The notes under the pieces: model-generated
Databases searched by the model: none
Seen by the model: only the letters and a program-made list of their open reading frames with translations
Told to the model about the DNA's origin: nothing
Shown here: piece after piece, positions 14,638-24,313 of the stretch
Position numbering within the stretch: position 1 is the stretch's first letter
Layout: the number at the start of each line of letters is the position of its first letter
NCBI RefSeq assembly: GCF_003194385.1
Contig: NZ_LAPT01000125.1
Span: 1 to 33,053 of the forward strand
Length of the DNA stretch: 33,053 nucleotides
Origin: Pokkaliibacter plantistimulans
Lineage (GTDB): Bacteria > Pseudomonadota > Gammaproteobacteria > Pseudomonadales > Balneatricaceae
Direction: 5' to 3'
Made by a program: the position numbers and the translations under genes

Positions 14638-16083
14638 ATGGCCGATACCGACAGTAATGCAACAGTACCCGAACACCCCCTTTCCTCCGCAACTCCAGTG
14701 AATGAAGCCGCTGCCCCTGATGCCTCGGGATCCGTGACACCTTCGCGCCGCAGCAGGAAAAACACCGCAAGCGCTAAGCCAAGTGCTCCTGCTACAAGCG
14801 TGGCTGATAACAATGCAGGCCATCCAGCCCCGCCCGGTGCGGCTGAGCCCAGCGCTCTGCAGCAGATTACAGCGACCTGCTTTGGTGAGAAGCCCATGGT
14901 GGCGCTGGTACTACAGGGTGGTGGGGCGCTGGGTGCCTATCATATCGGTGCCTATCAGGCGCTGGAGGAGGCCGGCGTCCAGCCGGACTGGATCAGTGGC
15001 ATTTCCATTGGTGCGGTGAATGCGGCCATTCTGGCGGGTAATCCTCCGGAGTTGCGGTTACGCCAGCTGGACGCATTGTGGGAGGCCATTTCGCGTCCGG
15101 ACATCTGTTCTGCCGGGCAGATGCGTCATGCGCCGCTGGCGGTACAACGTTATTTCAATACCCTGAGTGCCCTGCAGGCCATCTGTTTTGGTCAGCCCAA
15201 CTTCTTCACGCCACGCTTTCCCAACCCCTGGCTCCTGAGTGATCTGACAGCCAGTCAGGCCGGGTTTTACGATACGGCACCGTTGCTGGAAACCCTGCAG
15301 GCCCTGAGCAATTTTGAAATGATCAATCAGCGCTTTCTGACGCCCGAGCCAGCGCTGACTGACAGCGATGACGCCACACCTGCCTGTGCGCTGGAAGAAG
15401 GCGTATTGCTCAGTCTGGGGGCGACCAATGTCACCACCGGCGAGCTGACGTTCTTCAACAACTGGCAGCAGGAGATCACCCCGCAGCATGTGCTGGCCAG
15501 TGGTTCCCTGCCACCCGGCTTCCCGGCGGTAGAGATCGAGGGCCAGTGGTACTGGGATGGCGGTTGTGTGTCCAACACGCCACTGGAGGCCATCCTGCAG
15601 AATCTGCCAGACCGGCCCTTACTGGTCTTCATGGTTGATCTGTGGAGTGCGGAAGGCGCGGCACCGACCACCATGGATGAGGTCAGCTGGCGGCAGAAGC
15701 AGATCCAGTATGCCAGCCGCACCGCGGCGGAAATTACACGCGTCACTCACGAGCTGAATATGTGCAGGAGCCTGCAACAGGCGGGTGTCCCTCATGAGGT
15801 TCCGGTGCATCTGGCGCGCTATCTGAAGTTTGGTCACTCACTGGATATCGTCCATATCACCTACTGTCCGGGGGCTGATGAGATTGCCAGCAGTGATGCT
15901 GAATTCAGCCGGGCTTCCATTGCAGATCGCCGGGCTGCCGGGGTGCGGGATATGCGCGCGGCCCTGCAGAGTGCTCCCTGGAAAAGCCTGCGCCCACGCC
16001 AGAAAAGTGCCAGCTGCCACAAGGTCAAGTCCGGTCTGGTTGAAGTGGACTGTTTCAGGGTGGCGGGGCAGAGGGAAGGCTGA
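14638..16083 (+). CDS. Patatin-like phospholipase
   Basis: The 481-residue protein has a disordered, Ala/Pro/Ser-rich N-terminus to about residue 80, then a patatin domain. The oxyanion motif QGGGALGAYHIGAYQAL is at 93-109, the nucleophile elbow G-I-S123-I-G at 121-125, and the catalytic aspartate D307 in WDGG. So the Ser-Asp dyad is intact and it should act as a lipid acyl hydrolase. The region after about 340, with helical and charged sequence (WRQKQIQYASRTAAEITRV) and SRASIADRRAAGVRDM, fits the DUF3734 extension common in proteobacterial patatins, some of them linked to polyhydroxyalkanoate metabolism. There is no signal peptide, so it is likely cytoplasmic or secreted by another route. 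The ATG follows GGGAGAA at a good distance. Confidence 0.87.
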   Translation: MADTDSNATVPEHPLSSATPVNEAAAPDASGSVTPSRRSRKNTASAKPSAPATSVADNNAGHPAPPGAAEPSALQQITATCFGEKPMVALVLQGGGALGAYHIGAYQALEEAGVQPDWISGISIGAVNAAILAGNPPELRLRQLDALWEAISRPDICSAGQMRHAPLAVQRYFNTLSALQAICFGQPNFFTPRFPNPWLLSDLTASQAGFYDTAPLLETLQALSNFEMINQRFLTPEPALTDSDDATPACALEEGVLLSLGATNVTTGELTFFNNWQQEITPQHVLASGSLPPGFPAVEIEGQWYWDGGCVSNTPLEAILQNLPDRPLLVFMVDLWSAEGAAPTTMDEVSWRQKQIQYASRTAAEITRVTHELNMCRSLQQAGVPHEVPVHLARYLKFGHSLDIVHITYCPGADEIASSDAEFSRASIADRRAAGVRDMRAALQSAPWKSLRPRQKSASCHKVKSGLVEVDCFRVAGQREG

Positions 16084-16162
16084 CAACAGTCAGGGCACTG
16101 TTGTTCGTCCTTGAAAGTATCCATGACTGAGTTCACACCGACAGAGACCGGAGGACAGCCCC

Positions 16163-16546
16163 TTGACCCCCATGATGAGTGCGCTGGTGGTATATGCGCA
16201 GGATGTTTCAGCCGTCAGCCATTTCTATCAGGCCGTACTGGCAGGACAGATCAGCGAGCAGCACGACGACTACTGGAGGGTTATTGCCCCCGGTGTGGAG
16301 GTGGTGGTGCTTTCCACCCCGCTAACCCGGGCGCTGCCCGTTGTTCATCAGCCGCTGCCGCGACAGGATGTGGCCATCAAACCGGTATTTATTGTCGATG
16401 ACCTGCAACGGGTCAGAGAGGCAGCGGTAGCAACAGGAGGCGGAGCTAGGCCAGCTCAGGCCGAATGGCGCTTTGGAGACTTTCGAGTGCTGGATGGTTG
16501 GGACCCGGAGGGCAATATTATTCAGTTCCGGCAGCAGGCCGAATGA
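16163..16546 (+). CDS. VOC-superfamily (glyoxalase/bleomycin-resistance-like) protein
   Basis: A 127-residue protein with two beta-alpha-beta-beta-beta halves typical of the vicinal-oxygen-chelate fold: ALVVYAQDVSAVSHFYQAVL at the start and FRVLDGWDPEGNIIQF at the end, the latter being the classic glyoxalase-like C-terminal motif. The function of such single-domain members ranges from metal-dependent lyases to antibiotic binding and cannot be told here. TTG at 16163 is 7 bases after a strong GGAGGA; ATG codons at 16172 and 16175 are possible alternatives but too far from it. It lies about 80 bases downstream of the patatin gene on the same strand and could be cotranscribed with it. Confidence 0.78.
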   Translation: MTPMMSALVVYAQDVSAVSHFYQAVLAGQISEQHDDYWRVIAPGVEVVVLSTPLTRALPVVHQPLPRQDVAIKPVFIVDDLQRVREAAVATGGGARPAQAEWRFGDFRVLDGWDPEGNIIQFRQQAE

Positions 16547-16553
16547 GATGAGA

Positions 16554-16590
16554 AAGGGCGCCACGGTACAGCGGCGGCCCTTGTTGTTAG
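16554..16590 (+). terminator. Possible terminator after the VOC gene
   Basis: AAGGGC (16554-16559) pairs with GCCCTT (16577-16582), with extra GCC/GGC pairing inside. Only a weak T-rich tail (GTTGTTAG) follows. Confidence 0.4.
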
Positions 16591-16662
16591 TAGTGATAAC
16601 GCAGCTGAGCAATAAGCAGACTGTCTTCTGTGACCTTATCAACGTGCCAAACCGGTCACTGC

Positions 16663-16677
16663 CGGGTTCGATTCCCG
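16663..16677 (+). other. tRNA T-arm-like 15-mer, possible tRNA remnant
   Basis: CGGGTTCGATTCCCG has a 4-bp stem and the T-loop consensus TTCGATT of tRNA genes. No matching acceptor stem, anticodon arm or CCA end is found around it, so it is not a functional tRNA. It may be a leftover of a tRNA 3' end (a frequent integration site) or chance. Confidence 0.25.
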
Positions 16678-16692
16678 CTTGTTCTTACTCCG

Positions 16693-17805
16693 TTAGCGCT
16701 TGCTCTTGCCGGGAAAGTCTGTGCGCAGTTCCAGTCGCCACAGCTGTACCTGATCATCCTGAGTCAGCCCGGCGATTTCCTCGGCATCATTGCCTGCTCC
16801 GATAAACAGATCCATGCGCACATTGGAGGTGATGGCAGCGCCACGGTCCTGGCCGATCACCAGTTGCTGCACCTTCTGGCCATTGCCCAGCGTGCCGCTG
16901 ACAAACACCGGCAGGCCGGGGATAAAGTGCTGCCAGTCGAGGGCTGCGCTGCGATAGGGTGTCAGGCCTGCCGTCAGGTTCATGGCACCGGGAGGGCCGA
17001 CCCGCTTTACCCCTTGTGGGTCTTTGCCGACAGAGAAAAACACCATGCGCTTGTTGCGCCAGTACACATCGTCCTGCTCAGGCTGGGTGTGCGTTGCCAT
17101 CCAGGCCTTGATGGTCTGCATGGAAATCTCTTCCTTGCTGATCTCGCCGCGATCCACCAGTACCTTGCCGATGGAGGTGTAGGGCAGGTTGTTGGTGCCC
17201 GCGTAGACGAAGCGTACTTCGTCACCGTTGGCCAGTACGCCGGTGCCGCTACCCTGTACCTGCAGCACAAAGGCTGACCAGCGGTCGGTGTAGTACAGCA
17301 CCTGACTGCGCAGTTGCGCCACCTTGCCACTTTCAATGGCCTGACGGTCAGGGCTCTGACCAGACGACCATTGGGCAGGCAGGGCGTAAATAGGCCAGTT
17401 CAGGGTGCTGGTCGGTTTCTTGCTGATGGGAAGGCTGGGCTCGTAATACGCCGTCAGCATCGGATGGCGCTGGCTCGACTGCATGGGGATGGCCACGAAG
17501 TACTGATCCAGCCAGGTCAGCCACTCCTTGTGGCTGGCGCGTTTGCTCATCAGTTCATGGGCGCGCTGACAGGACTGCTGATACAGCTGGAACTGCTGAC
17601 CGGAAAACTGGCGGTCACCTGCAACACCCAGAGGTTTGCCATTGCCACGTTCGCGGTATTTATCGCAGCTGTGCAGATAGGTTTGCACCGCCAGAGGCAG
17701 GTTATCCCGGCTGATACCGGGCAGTGTGGAAGGCAGGCTATGGGCACTGGGGGCGATAAACAGTTGAACAAGACCCATAACGATGCCGGGCAGGCTGAAA
17801 GGCAT
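16693..17805 (-). CDS. mltA: Membrane-bound lytic murein transglycosylase A
   Basis: The 370-residue enzyme cleaves peptidoglycan glycan strands to give 1,6-anhydromuramic ends. Family landmarks are LTAYYEPSLPIS, VLQVQGSGTGVL, the 3D-domain run VYAGTNNLPYTSIGKVLVDRGE, and near the end GQDRGAAITSNVRMDLFIG. Asp near 320 in QDRGAAI is the catalytic position; the common QDTGGAI has become QDRGAAI, keeping the acid. The N-terminus is a hydrophobic export signal ending PSAHS. No lipobox cysteine is evident, unlike E. coli MltA, so it may be periplasmic rather than a lipoprotein. I chose ATG at 17805; the frame also runs to a TTG at 17946 whose extra residues lack family character. The ribosome site before it is weak. 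Confidence 0.88.
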   Translation of the reverse strand: MPFSLPGIVMGLVQLFIAPSAHSLPSTLPGISRDNLPLAVQTYLHSCDKYRERGNGKPLGVAGDRQFSGQQFQLYQQSCQRAHELMSKRASHKEWLTWLDQYFVAIPMQSSQRHPMLTAYYEPSLPISKKPTSTLNWPIYALPAQWSSGQSPDRQAIESGKVAQLRSQVLYYTDRWSAFVLQVQGSGTGVLANGDEVRFVYAGTNNLPYTSIGKVLVDRGEISKEEISMQTIKAWMATHTQPEQDDVYWRNKRMVFFSVGKDPQGVKRVGPPGAMNLTAGLTPYRSAALDWQHFIPGLPVFVSGTLGNGQKVQQLVIGQDRGAAITSNVRMDLFIGAGNDAEEIAGLTQDDQVQLWRLELRTDFPGKSKR

Positions 17806-18058
17806 AACGGACCCTGAAGACGTGTTGCTCAATTTGTTGCTCGAAAAATACGCCAGCCCGTCAATGTCGACCCTGAAACAGGGGATAAATGTGGCGTAAC
17901 TGAGTACGGGCCCGAGCACTATGACGAGCTTTGCCGGAGGGTTCAAGCCGACAAATGCTTGACTGATCAGAGGCGGGCTACCATGGTTAGCAATGGGCTG
18001 GTGGAAAGTAGGGGTATCGATACTGCCACCAGCAAACTCATCACAATGGACAGTTCAG

Positions 18059-19135
18059 ATGGCAAAACGGGATTCAGGACCCGAATGGGTTCCGCGCTTG
18101 AGCAGTGCAGCGGAGCTGGAAATTCCCTGGGAAATGCTTGAGCCCCTGATAGGGGGCCGTTCGGTGGTGGATCTGCGTCAGCTGCAGCTGGCGGATACCG
18201 ATGCCGCTGTGCGTTTTCTGTCTGCTTATGGTTTTAACAGCGACATGCAGGAAGACCGGCAGTGGATGCTGTTGATTCATGAACGCGCCATCAATTACCT
18301 CGATGAATGGGTCTTACCCTGGCATCACCTTGAGCGGGTGCCGGAACCCTATCGTTCCATGCCCATCGAAACGCTGCTGGTGGAGGCTTCCCGTCCCGGT
18401 GATCACCCCTGGCCCAACTGGCCCTGCGTGCTGCTCAAGGTGATGCACTGTGCCACCCATGCCCTGTTCAGTGAAGATCAGGAAGCCCATCGGTTTGCAC
18501 TGGACAGCATACGTTCACGCTATCTGCCATTCCTGTTTGAGCAGCAGGGGCAGCAATGGATTGGTGACGAACGCTGCAAGATTCCGCTGGTGGAGTTTCG
18601 TATCAAGGAGGAAAAGTCCTTTGAGCGGATCATGACCAAACTGCTGCATAAGCCGGGCAATCTGGCCTCGGAAGTGTTTGACCGGCTGGGAGTGCGGCTG
18701 GTAACGCACGATATTTTCTCTGCCGTGCTGCTGATCCAGTTTCTGCGCAGCCGGGCCATCATCATGCTCGCCAACCAGCTGCCGGAACGCACCCGCAACT
18801 CGCTGGCGGAGCTGGATGAAATCCACCGCCTGTACGGCATCAGCTCATCCTATATTGTCGAATCGGCCAACGAGACGATGGGGCAGGAGGGCAGTCGCGG
18901 CAATCCTTTCAGTGACCGTACCTTCCGCATGTTCAAGTTTGTCGAGCGGCTGATACTGCGTATGCCTAGCGGCCGTCGCTGCATTTATCCCTACGAAATT
19001 CAGGTGCTGGATGCCAATTCACTGGAAGCCACCAGTCAGGGTGCCGCCACTCACGATGCCTACGAAGCCCGGCAGATGTGCCGGGTCAGACAGCGTCTGT
19101 TTGGTCACTTTCCAACGGTGGATGTCAGCCACTGA
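18059..19135 (+). CDS. TIGR04552-family-like protein, possible divergent RelA/SpoT-like nucleotidyltransferase
   Basis: I read this 358-residue cytoplasmic protein as a TIGR04552-type conserved protein; its biochemical role is not established to my knowledge. The N-terminal 160 residues are helical. From about 174 the pattern KIPLVEFRIKEEKSFERIMTK, then VFDRLGVRLVTHDIFSAVLLI (206-226), and near the end YPYEIQVLD (310-318), recalls the order of motifs in RelA/SpoT synthetase domains: basic residue with KS, then D-x-x-G-x-R, then E-[IV]-Q. This suggests a nucleotidyltransferase fold, but the similarity is by eye only. I chose ATG at 18059 with GGACAG upstream because the longer frame from 17993 adds 22 residues without family character. 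It is divergent from mltA. Confidence 0.6.
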   Translation: MAKRDSGPEWVPRLSSAAELEIPWEMLEPLIGGRSVVDLRQLQLADTDAAVRFLSAYGFNSDMQEDRQWMLLIHERAINYLDEWVLPWHHLERVPEPYRSMPIETLLVEASRPGDHPWPNWPCVLLKVMHCATHALFSEDQEAHRFALDSIRSRYLPFLFEQQGQQWIGDERCKIPLVEFRIKEEKSFERIMTKLLHKPGNLASEVFDRLGVRLVTHDIFSAVLLIQFLRSRAIIMLANQLPERTRNSLAELDEIHRLYGISSSYIVESANETMGQEGSRGNPFSDRTFRMFKFVERLILRMPSGRRCIYPYEIQVLDANSLEATSQGAATHDAYEARQMCRVRQRLFGHFPTVDVSH

Positions 19136-19297
19136 GTGCCCGGTCTGAATTCACCATCAAGGATAGCGGTGAAATCGAACACCGTGATCACTACCTCAGT
19201 GCCGAACAAAAGGCCACAGAACGTTGCATGATGCCCTGTGTTTCACGGGGCAGGGAGCTGGTGCTGGATCCGGTTGTGCGGGAGCCTGCTGTGCCGC

Positions 19298-20230
19298 TCA
19301 CCCCAACCATTCCATCCACTGCGGATTGACCCGTTCGGCGTAGACGCGGCAGCTGTCTCGCAGTGTCTGTACGGCGGAAATAACCCTGAGATCGGCATCA
19401 TGGCGATGGCACAGGCTGACGATGATGGGGGGCAGTGCCGCCTCCAGCGCCAGCTCGACAAACTCGCCGCTGCTGAGCGCCTGCTGCACAAACAGAGCGG
19501 GAATAGCCGCTACGCCATAGCCGTCCCTGACCAGTTGCACCATGGCCGCCACCGAGGGTGAGCAGGTCATCCGCACCTGACTGAAGGGCAGGTTCTCCTG
19601 CTGGGCCAGCCGTAGCAGGGTGTCTTCCAGCGCGCGCTGGGGAGCGGTGCCCCGTTCAAAGGTCAGAATCGGGCGGGCCAGTACCTGCCGGATCAGGCCA
19701 TCGCGACTGTCGAGCAGATCGTGACGGGCAATCCAGCGTACCGGGTAGAGCGCCAGCGCGGTGGTCTGCAAATCACTGTGCTCAACGCTGTCGACCCGCA
19801 CGATCATATCCACGTCGCCTTCCAGCAGGCGCTGATGCAGCACGCGGCTGACATCCACCGTCAGTGCCACCTCCAATGCCGGATAGCGCTCCGCCAGCAG
19901 ACTCATCGCCCCCGCCAGCCAGCTGTGAACCACCGTCTCGATCACCCCCAGCCGCAGCTGCCCCTGTACCGGGTTGTCCTGCTGGGCGGCGGCTTTCAGC
20001 GAGGCCACCGCATGCAGCACGGTGCGGGCATGGCCCAGCAGGTACTCACCCTGCGCGGTCAGGCGAAACTCCTTGCTGCCACGGTCGATCAGCTCGGTGC
20101 GCAGTTCATCTTCCAGCCCCCTTATCCGTTGCGAAATGGCCGCTGCTGTTGCATGCAGGGCACGGGCGGTGGCGCGGTAGTTGCGCAGCTCGGCCAGGGT
20201 GACAAAGGTTTCCAGAAAGCGGGTATTCAT
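19298..20230 (-). CDS. LysR-family transcriptional regulator
   Basis: A 310-residue LysR regulator. The winged-helix domain covers about 1-60 (RFLETFVTLAELRNYRATARALHATAAAISQRIRGLEDELRTELIDR), and the rest is the periplasmic-binding-protein-like effector domain (QGQLRLGVIETVVHSWL; MVQLVRDGYGVAAIPALFV). It is divergent from the 5-oxoprolinase gene with 165 bases between, the classic LysR arrangement, so it probably controls that enzyme in response to its substrate or product (inference). The AT-rich gap contains ATTAACG and CGTAAT halves around a T-run (about 20290-20317), a plausible LysR site. Confidence 0.9.
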   Translation of the reverse strand: MNTRFLETFVTLAELRNYRATARALHATAAAISQRIRGLEDELRTELIDRGSKEFRLTAQGEYLLGHARTVLHAVASLKAAAQQDNPVQGQLRLGVIETVVHSWLAGAMSLLAERYPALEVALTVDVSRVLHQRLLEGDVDMIVRVDSVEHSDLQTTALALYPVRWIARHDLLDSRDGLIRQVLARPILTFERGTAPQRALEDTLLRLAQQENLPFSQVRMTCSPSVAAMVQLVRDGYGVAAIPALFVQQALSSGEFVELALEAALPPIIVSLCHRHDADLRVISAVQTLRDSCRVYAERVNPQWMEWLG

Positions 20231-20395
20231 GACGCCACCAGCGGGTAATTTGTGTTAAGGAAATATAAACAAGGGTGGCTATAAAATCTCATTAACGTTC
20301 ATTTTTTATTCGTAATAGGGTGTCAGTGACCGTGCCGCTACAGCGCCTGATCGCTGGCAGGGCACCCCTTCCTGATTGCGAACAGGTGAACCGTG

Positions 20396-23300
20396 ATGAC
20401 TACTCTGCAGGCTGATATTTCCGCTGTTGCCGCTGCCTCTCAACGTCCAGCCGCTGCCGTTGGTTCGGGCCGCTGGCAGTTCTGGATCGACCGCGGTGGC
20501 ACCTTTACCGATATCGTCGCCCGCCGCCCGGACAACACGCTGGTGACGCACAAACTGCTGTCGGAAAACCCCGAGCAGTACCGCGATGCGGCGGTGGCGG
20601 GCATCCGCTATCTGCTGGGGCTGCAGCCCGGCCAGCCGATAACCCCGGAGCAGGTGGAGGCGGTGAAGATGGGCACCACGGTCGCCACCAACGCGCTGCT
20701 TGAGCGCAAGGGCGAGAAGACCGTGCTGTTTATCACCGAAGGCTTTGCCGATGCGCTGCGCATTGCCTATCAGAACCGGCCACGGTTGTTTGATCTCGAC
20801 GTGCTGCTGCCCGAGCGGCTGTATCACAAGGTGGTCGAAGTGCAGGAGCGGGTGGGCGCGCACGGCGAACCTGTCACCCCGCTCAACAGCGACCGCACTC
20901 TGGCGGATCTGCGTGCTGCCTATGCCGAAGGTTACCGGGCTATTGCCATCGTGCTGATGCATGGCTACCGCTTTACCGGGCATGAACAGCAGATTGCTGA
21001 TCTGGCGCGGGAAGTGGGCTTTACCCAGATCAGCACCTCGCATCAGGCCAGCCCGCTGATGAAGCTGGTATCGCGCGGTGATACCACGGTGGTGGATGCC
21101 TATCTGTCGCCCATTCTGCGCCGCTATGTGGAGCAGGTGGCGGCGGAGATGCCGGGTGTCAATCTGCAGTTCATGCAGTCCAGTGGCGGCCTCACCGATG
21201 CCCATCGTTTTCAGGGCAAGGATGCCATTCTGTCCGGCCCTGCCGGGGGTATCGTGGGCATGGTGCGGACCGGTGAGCTGGCTGGCTTCGAGCGCATCAT
21301 CGGCTTTGATATGGGCGGCACCTCGACCGATGTGTCGCACTATGCCGGTGAGTACGAGCGCGAGTTTGAAACGCAGGTGGCCGGGGTGCGCATGCGGGCG
21401 CCGATGATGAGCATCCATACGGTGGCTGCCGGTGGTGGCTCGGTGCTGCAGTTTGACGGTGCCCGTTACCGCGTCGGGCCGGATTCCGCCGGTGCCAACC
21501 CGGGGCCAGCCAGCTATCGTCGTGGCGGGCCCCTGACGGTAACCGACTGCAATGTCATGCTGGGCAAGATCCAGCCGGCGTACTTCCCCAAGGTATTTGG
21601 CCCGCAGGCCGATCTGCCGCTGGATCGTGAGGTGGTGGTCGAGCGCTTCAGCGCACTGGCCGAGGAGGTTTATCGGGCTACGGGCAAACGCCAGAGTGCC
21701 GAGCAGGTGGCCGAAGGCTTCCTGCAGATTGCGGTCGGCAGCATGGCCAATGCCATCAAGCAGATTTCCGTACAGCGCGGCCATGATGTCACGCGCTATG
21801 TGCTGACCACCTTTGGCGGGGCCGGTGGCCAGCATGCCTGTCTGGTGGCGGATACCCTCGGCATGAGCCGGGTGTTTGCCCATCCGCTGGCGGGGGTGCT
21901 GTCGGCCTATGGCATGGGGCTGGCCAACCAGAGTGTGATCCGCGAGCAGGCGCTGGAAGTAGAGCTGACCGCAGCGGCGCTGGACGACATGGCCCGTCAG
22001 CTTGACCGGCTGGCCGCCGAGGGGCGCGCCGAGTTGCAGCGGCAGGGCGTCAGTGCGGAGCGACTGGAAGAAGTCCGCCATGTGCACCTGCGCTACGCCG
22101 GTACCGACAATGCCCTGCAGGTCAGTTTCGGCACGCTGGAACAGATGACCGAACAGTTCGAGCTGGCCTATCGTCAGCGTTATGCCTTCCTGATGCCTGA
22201 CAAGGCACTGATTGCCGAGGCGCTTTCCGTTGAAGTGCTGGGGCTGTCTGATGCGCCGGTGGAGCACTTTGATCAGCTGCCTGCGCGGGCAGGGGCGTTG
22301 CAGGCCCATGATCAGGTGCAGATGTTTAGTGCCGGAGCCTGGCACAGCACCGGTCTGTACCGCCGTGAAGAGATGCGCCCCGGTGATCTGATCGACGGCC
22401 CGGCTATCATCGCCGAGCCGGTGACCACCACCATTGTCGAGGCGGGCTGGCAGGCAGAAGTGACGACGCATAACCATCTGCTGCTGCGGCGGGTGCAGCC
22501 TCTGCCAAGGCGTCAGGCCATCGGCACGGATGCGGATCCGGTGATGCTGGAGATCTTCAATAACCTGTTCATGAGCATCGCCGAGCAGATGGGGCTGCGT
22601 CTGCAGAACACCGCCTTCTCGGTCAATATCAAGGAACGGCTGGACTTCTCCTGTGCCATCTTCGATGCCGCTGGCAATCTCATTGCCAATGCGCCGCATA
22701 TGCCGGTGCATCTGGGCTCCATGGGCGAGTCGATCAAGACCATCATCCGCGAGAATCAGGGGCGGATGCGTGCCGGGGATGTTTACGCCCTCAATGACCC
22801 CTATCAGGGTGGCACCCACCTGCCGGACATCACCGTGGTTACCCCGGTGTTTGACCGCCATGGCGACGAGATCCTGTTCTATGTCGGCTCCCGTGGCCAT
22901 CATGCCGACGTCGGCGGGATTACCCCCGGTTCGGTGCCGCCGACCTCGGTCAGTATTGATGAGGAAGGGGTACGCATCAGCAACTGGAAACTGGTGGAGG
23001 CCGGGCGCCTGTGCGAGCAGGAAACGGTCGAACTGCTGCTGTCTGGCCCCTATCCGTCACGTAATCCGGCGCAGAACATGGCCGACCTGCGGGCGCAGAT
23101 TGCCGCCAATGAAAAGGGCGTGCAGGAGCTGGGGCGCATGGTCGAGGAGTTCGGGCTGGCGGTGGTGCGGGCCTATATGGATCACGTACAGAACAACGCC
23201 GAAGAGGCCGTGCGCCGGGTCATCAGTGCGCTGAAGGACGGCAGCTACACCCTGACGTTGGATAACGACGCGCAGATCCGAGTCGCCATTCGTGTCGATC

Positions 23301-24061
23301 AGGCGGCACGCAGCGCGGTGATCGATTTCACCGGCACCTCTGCGCAGCTGCAGAGCAACTACAACGCGCCACGGGCCATTGCCATGGCCGCTGTGCTCTA
23401 TGTGTTCCGCACTCTGGTGAAAGACGACATCCCGCTCAATGCCGGTTGCATGAAGCCGCTGGAAGTCATTATTCCCAGCGGATCGATGCTTAACCCCTGC
23501 TATCCGGCCGCGGTGGTGGCGGGCAATGTTGAAACCTCCATGTGCGTCACCAATGCGCTGTACGGTGCGCTGGGGATCATGGCGGCCAGCCAGATCACCA
23601 TGAACAACTTCACCTTTGGCAACGACCAGTATCAGTACTATGAAACCCTGGCGGGGGGCACCGGCGCAGGTGAAGGCTTCAACGGCTGCAGCGTGGTGCA
23701 GGCTCATATGACCAATTCGCGCCTGACCGACCCGGAAGTGCTGGAATGGCGTTATCCGGTGCGGCTGGAAAGCTTTGCCATCCGCCAGCGCTCCGGTGGC
23801 AAGGGGCGCTGGGTGGGGGGCGACGGTGGCACGCGGAGGATTCGTTTCCTGCAGCCGATGACGGCCTCGATTCTGTCCAACAACCGCACCACGCAACCCT
23901 TCGGTATGGCGGGCGGAGCGGCGGGGGAATCCGGGCGCAACTGGGTAGAGCGTGCCGATGGCAGGGTGACGCGGCTGCTTCACGCCGACTCGGTGGAGCT
24001 GCAGGCCGGTGATGTGTTCGTGATCGAGACGCCCGGTGGTGGCGGCTACGGTGCCGTCTGA
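20396..24061 (+). CDS. 5-oxoprolinase (ATP-hydrolysing) / hydantoinase HyuA-HyuB fusion
   Basis: The 1221-residue cytoplasmic enzyme fuses the two hydantoinase/oxoprolinase parts. HyuA-type ATPase motifs are [10 protein letters not shown] (about 33-42), [12 protein letters not shown] (about 302-313) and the glycine-rich [17 protein letters not shown] (about 470-486). HyuB-type sequence follows from about 715 ([39 protein letters not shown]) to the terminal [15 protein letters not shown]. Full fused length matches bacterial and eukaryotic OPLAH, so it should open 5-oxo-L-proline to glutamate with ATP. A hydantoinase role on a related cyclic amide cannot be ruled out. ATG at 20396 has AGGTGA upstream. 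Its 3' end overlaps the LysR remnant by 16 bases. Confidence 0.88.
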   Translation: MTTLQADISAVAAASQRPAAAVGSGRWQFWIDRGGTFTDIVARRPDNTLVTHKLLSENPEQYRDAAVAGIRYLLGLQPGQPITPEQVEAVKMGTTVATNALLERKGEKTVLFITEGFADALRIAYQNRPRLFDLDVLLPERLYHKVVEVQERVGAHGEPVTPLNSDRTLADLRAAYAEGYRAIAIVLMHGYRFTGHEQQIADLAREVGFTQISTSHQASPLMKLVSRGDTTVVDAYLSPILRRYVEQVAAEMPGVNLQFMQSSGGLTDAHRFQGKDAILSGPAGGIVGMVRTGELAGFERIIGFDMGGTSTDVSHYAGEYEREFETQVAGVRMRAPMMSIHTVAAGGGSVLQFDGARYRVGPDSAGANPGPASYRRGGPLTVTDCNVMLGKIQPAYFPKVFGPQADLPLDREVVVERFSALAEEVYRATGKRQSAEQVAEGFLQIAVGSMANAIKQISVQRGHDVTRYVLTTFGGAGGQHACLVADTLGMSRVFAHPLAGVLSAYGMGLANQSVIREQALEVELTAAALDDMARQLDRLAAEGRAELQRQGVSAERLEEVRHVHLRYAGTDNALQVSFGTLEQMTEQFELAYRQRYAFLMPDKALIAEALSVEVLGLSDAPVEHFDQLPARAGALQAHDQVQMFSAGAWHSTGLYRREEMRPGDLIDGPAIIAEPVTTTIVEAGWQAEVTTHNHLLLRRVQPLPRRQAIGTDADPVMLEIFNNLFMSIAEQMGLRLQNTAFSVNIKERLDFSCAIFDAAGNLIANAPHMPVHLGSMGESIKTIIRENQGRMRAGDVYALNDPYQGGTHLPDITVVTPVFDRHGDEILFYVGSRGHHADVGGITPGSVPPTSVSIDEEGVRISNWKLVEAGRLCEQETVELLLSGPYPSRNPAQNMADLRAQIAANEKGVQELGRMVEEFGLAVVRAYMDHVQNNAEEAVRRVISALKDGSYTLTLDNDAQIRVAIRVDQAARSAVIDFTGTSAQLQSNYNAPRAIAMAAVLYVFRTLVKDDIPLNAGCMKPLEVIIPSGSMLNPCYPAAVVAGNVETSMCVTNALYGALGIMAASQITMNNFTFGNDQYQYYETLAGGTGAGEGFNGCSVVQAHMTNSRLTDPEVLEWRYPVRLESFAIRQRSGGKGRWVGGDGGTRRIRFLQPMTASILSNNRTTQPFGMAGGAAGESGRNWVERADGRVTRLLHADSVELQAGDVFVIETPGGGGYGAV

Positions 24062-24303
24062 CTGATATAACGGTGCAAGCCTGCCGCCAGTGCCTCAAAG
24101 GTCAGGCGGCAGGCGGGGTTGTCACGCAGGTTTTCATGCATGGCAACCCAGGTCTCCAGCTGCATTTCAAACCCGGCCACCAGCCGCTGCAACAGCGGCT
24201 CGCGGCGGGCAATACCGACCTGACAGAAGCCAATACCAAAACCTGCACGGATCATCGCCAGCTGAGCCACATCGCTGTCACAGCGGAAGCTGGTTAGTGC
24301 AAA
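24046..24303 (-). pseudogene. C-terminal remnant of a LysR-family regulator
   Basis: About 84 residues of a LysR effector domain survive: ALTSFRCDSDVAQLAMIRAGFGIG, a well-known segment, then RREPLLQRLVAGFEMQLETWVAMHENLRDNP and a normal terminus. A full LysR is about 300 residues; here the N-terminal two thirds are missing. The frame stops at 24304-24306, just where base composition drops from GC-rich host to AT-rich island. It therefore looks cut by the arrival of the SIR2-STAND gene. It is distinct from the intact LysR gene at 19298-20230 because the segment differs. Confidence 0.75.
24294..24301. repeat. Left copy of an 8-bp direct repeat (TTAGTGCA) bounding the island
   Basis: The identical octamer recurs at 27614-27621. 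This copy lies at the last LysR codons before the AT-rich island. It may be a target duplication, a recombination microhomology or coincidence. Confidence 0.4.
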
Positions 24304-24313
24304 TTACTGGTGG

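Noticed and set aside
16600-16690. A tRNA gene
   Set aside because: Only a T-arm-like hairpin is seen; no acceptor stem, D-arm, anticodon arm or CCA end can be built.
20306-22903. Minus-strand open frame of 865 codons
   Set aside because: It is antisense to the well-supported oxoprolinase gene, has low-complexity His/Gln/Arg-rich sequence and no recognisable domain. It is a by-product of GC-rich codons.
23057-23983. Minus-strand open frame of 308 codons
   Set aside because: Antisense to the HyuB part of the oxoprolinase; no domain.
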